From assembly GCA_035493495.1 (NCBI GenBank), contig DATJIG010000241.1, positions 1-7,804 on the forward strand: a stretch of DNA of 7,804 nucleotides, written 5' to 3'. Position 1 is the stretch's first letter, and each line of letters begins with the position of its first letter. The translations under genes and the position numbers were made by a program. Shown here piece by piece: positions 6,018 to 7,804 of this stretch. The notes beneath the pieces were generated by a model that saw only the letters and a list, made by a program, of their open reading frames with translations, was not told the DNA's origin and ran no database searches. The DNA is from DATJIG01 sp035493495 (GTDB lineage Bacteria > Pseudomonadota > Alphaproteobacteria > SMXQ01).

Positions 6018-7532
6018 GCGGCCCAGCAGCGACGCAAGCCCGGTCGGCTGCGGCCCGTTGGCGAGTTGCACCTGGTCGACCAGGTTCTGGACGGCGGCCG
6101 ACATCCCTTCGAGGAACGGCGCCGGGTAGATGCCCATCCAGATGACGACGAGGACCAGGGGGACGAACACGGCGATCTCGCGCGGGCTGAGATCGAGAAT
6201 CGCCTTGAGATCCTCCTTCTCGAGCGCCCCGAAGATCACGCGACGATAGAGCCACAGCATGTAGGCGGCGCCAAGGATCATGCCGGTCGCCGCCAGCGTC
6301 GTCGCGAGACGGTCGACCTGCCAGGTGCCGAGCAGCACGAGGAACTCGCCGACGAAACCCGAGGTGCCCGGCAGGCCAACCGCGCCCAGCATGAACACCA
6401 TGAACACGGCGGCGTAGGCCGGCATCCGGATCGCAAGCCCGCCATAGCGCGCGATGTCGCGCGAATGGATGCGGTCGTAGACGACGCCGACGCAGAGGAA
6501 CAGCGCGGACGAGACGACGCCGTGGCTCAGCATCTGGAATATGGCGCCCTGGATGCCCTGTTCGGTGAAGGCGAAGATGCCGAGCGTCACGATGCCCATA
6601 TGGGCAACCGACGAGTACGCGATCAGCTTCTTCATGTCCTCCTGGGCGAGCGCCACCAGCGACGTGTAGATCACGGCGATGACCGAAAGCGCGAACACGA
6701 ACGGCGCGAAGTAGTGGCTCGCCTCCGGCAGCATCGGCAGCGAGAACCGCAGGAAGCCGTAACCGCCCATCTTCAGCAGCACGCCCGCCAGGATCACCGA
6801 GCCCGCGGTCGGCGCCTCGACGTGGGCGTCGGGCAGCCAGGTGTGGAGCGGCCACATCGGCACCTTCACCGCGAACGAGGCGAAGAAGGCGATCCACAGC
6901 CACTTCTGCATCGCGACCGGGAAGTCGTGTGTCATCAGCGTCGGGATGTCGGTCGAGCCGGCCTCGAAGTAGATCACGAGCAGCGCGATCAGCATCAGGA
7001 CCGAGCCGGTCAGGGTGTAGAGGAAGAACTTGAAGGCCGAGTAGACGCGGCGCGGGCCGCCCCAGACTCCGATGATCAGGAACATCGGGATCAGCACGCC
7101 CTCGAAGAACAGATAGAAGAGAATGAAGTCGAGCGCGCAGAACATGCCGACCATCAGCGTCTCGAGCACAAGGAAGGAGATCATGTACTCCCGCACGCGC
7201 CGGGTGACGGCGACCCAGCTCGCGAGGATGCAGAGCGGCGTCAGGAACGTGGACAGCAGGACGAAGAAGATCGAGATGCCGTCGACGCCGACCCGGTAGT
7301 TGATGCCGAGCGCCGGAATCCACGGCGCCTCCTCCATCAGCTGGAAGCCGGCGTTGCGCGGGTCGAAGTTGGCCCACACGAGCAGCGAGACGACGAAGGT
7401 TGCGAGCGACGTCCACAGCGCGATGGCCCGGGCGTTGCGGGCGACCGTTTCCTCGTCGCCGCGCACCATCATGATGAACGCGGTGCCGAGCAGCGGCAGG
7501 AAGATCGTGACCGAGAGTACAGGCCAGCTCAT
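6015..7532 (-). CDS. nuoM: NADH-quinone oxidoreductase subunit M
   Basis: Full-length NuoM of 505 residues, a normal size for the family. It is the middle antiporter-like membrane subunit of complex I, coupling quinone reduction to proton translocation. Nearly the whole length is hydrophobic, consistent with about 14 transmembrane helices. Visible key residues are E144 in LFFEGVLIPM (the same number as the essential E. coli glutamate), K223 in AVKVPMWPLH followed by TWLPDAH, K254 in LLKMGGYG, H337 in QMLSHG and E396 in SGFVGEF. These match the charged chain across the membrane known in this family. No key residue is missing. The ATG at 7532 is chosen because MSWPVLSVTIFLPLLG fits the family N-terminus and it lies three bases after the nuoL stop. 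The ribosome-binding site is weak (a GGGGC run about 10 bases upstream), which suggests coupling to nuoL translation. The stop is TGA. Confidence 0.98.
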   Translation of the reverse strand: MSWPVLSVTIFLPLLGTAFIMMVRGDEETVARNARAIALWTSLATFVVSLLVWANFDPRNAGFQLMEEAPWIPALGINYRVGVDGISIFFVLLSTFLTPLCILASWVAVTRRVREYMISFLVLETLMVGMFCALDFILFYLFFEGVLIPMFLIIGVWGGPRRVYSAFKFFLYTLTGSVLMLIALLVIYFEAGSTDIPTLMTHDFPVAMQKWLWIAFFASFAVKVPMWPLHTWLPDAHVEAPTAGSVILAGVLLKMGGYGFLRFSLPMLPEASHYFAPFVFALSVIAVIYTSLVALAQEDMKKLIAYSSVAHMGIVTLGIFAFTEQGIQGAIFQMLSHGVVSSALFLCVGVVYDRIHSRDIARYGGLAIRMPAYAAVFMVFMLGAVGLPGTSGFVGEFLVLLGTWQVDRLATTLAATGMILGAAYMLWLYRRVIFGALEKEDLKAILDLSPREIAVFVPLVLVVIWMGIYPAPFLEGMSAAVQNLVDQVQLANGPQPTGLASLLGR

Positions 7533-7535
7533 CGT

Positions 7536-7804
7536 CTAGTGCCCCGCCCGCCAGAGATACCAACTCACAAAAATCACGACGCCGACCAGCATCGCGAACG
7601 CGTAGTGATAGACGTAGCCGGTCTGGACCTTGCCCGCGCCGCGCGCGAGGTCGGTCGTGACGTTGGCGATGCCGTCGGGACCGACGCCGTCGATCACCGC
7701 CTTGTCGCCGCCGAGCCACAGGCCGCGGCCGATGCGGAACGCCGGCTGCACGAACAGGCGGTCGTAGAGCTCGTCGAAGTACCACTTGTTCAGGAGGAAC
7801 AGGT
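7536..7804 (-). CDS. nuoL: NADH-quinone oxidoreductase subunit L, C-terminal end (partial)
   Basis: Only the last 88 residues are in the window; the 5' part lies beyond the right edge. NuoL is the most distal antiporter-like, proton-pumping membrane subunit of respiratory complex I. The visible frame begins LFLLNKWYFDELYDRLF and continues through VQPAFRIGRGLW and DKAVIDGVGPDGIA, sequences typical of the NuoL C-terminus around the end of the long lateral helix. It finishes with one hydrophobic segment (YHYAFAMLVGVVIFVSWYLW) that fits the last transmembrane helix, followed by RAGH and a TAG stop. A GTG codon at 7751 is internal valine, not a start, because the frame stays open and conserved to the window edge. 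nuoM begins three bases after the stop, as expected for a nuo operon. Identity is secure; nothing can be said about the missing part. Confidence 0.96.
   Translation of the reverse strand, partial: LFLLNKWYFDELYDRLFVQPAFRIGRGLWLGGDKAVIDGVGPDGIANVTTDLARGAGKVQTGYVYHYAFAMLVGVVIFVSWYLWRAGH

Noticed and set aside
6008..6037. Earlier in-frame ATG for nuoN
   Set aside because: It would overlap nuoM and add MRRCWAAEVI; the ATG at 6007 has a better ribosome-binding site and family fit.
4124..6145. Open frame of 673 codons on the plus strand opposite birA and nuoN
   Set aside because: Its protein is a low-complexity run of charged residues and His, mirroring the hydrophobic codons of nuoN. It has no recognisable domain.
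5929..7785. Long minus-strand open frame overlapping nuoM and nuoL
   Set aside because: It is out of frame with NuoM, which is conserved over its whole length; the alternative protein is Arg-rich noise.

Overview
The window reads as a chromosomal segment of a high-GC alphaproteobacterium. The evidence is gene order: the end of the complex I (nuo) operon runs straight into birA, coaX, rnj (RNase J) and a DUF1467 small membrane protein. From memory this order is characteristic of Rhodospirillales and Hyphomicrobiales. An interspersed palindrome of a style common in those genomes lies at the left edge. I cannot name a genus from the sequence.

Layout: all eight genes lie on the minus strand, so transcription runs from right to left. 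In that order they are nuoL (3' end only, 7804-7536), nuoM (7532-6015), nuoN (6007-4544), birA (4539-3766), coaX (3739-2969), rnj (2972-1233), a DUF1467 gene (1215-964) and a tag-like DNA-3-methyladenine glycosylase I gene (962-387). Gaps between successive genes are 3, 7, 4, 26, -4 (overlap), 17 and 1 bases, so the set is probably one transcription unit. No internal promoter or terminator is evident. The first 386 bases hold no supportable gene. They contain a long double-hairpin palindrome (151-236), a degenerate second palindrome (319-359), a short stretch with imperfect direct repeats, and a possible folded element at the extreme left (30-100).

Function: NuoL, NuoM and NuoN are the three antiporter-like proton-pumping membrane subunits of NADH:quinone oxidoreductase. 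BirA attaches biotin to carboxylases. CoaX makes 4'-phosphopantothenate for coenzyme A. RNase J processes and degrades RNA. The DUF1467 protein is an uncharacterised two-helix membrane protein, and the Tag-like protein is a base-excision repair glycosylase. The first seven genes are housekeeping genes in a known conserved order. The tag gene at the end, followed directly by repeats, looks like the point where conserved order stops.

I do not see a new defence, mobile or biosynthetic system. The points most worth a second look are the covarying arms of the palindrome, the divergent C-terminal half of the Tag protein, the 12-base tandem duplication at the start of rnj, and the uncharacterised DUF1467 protein.
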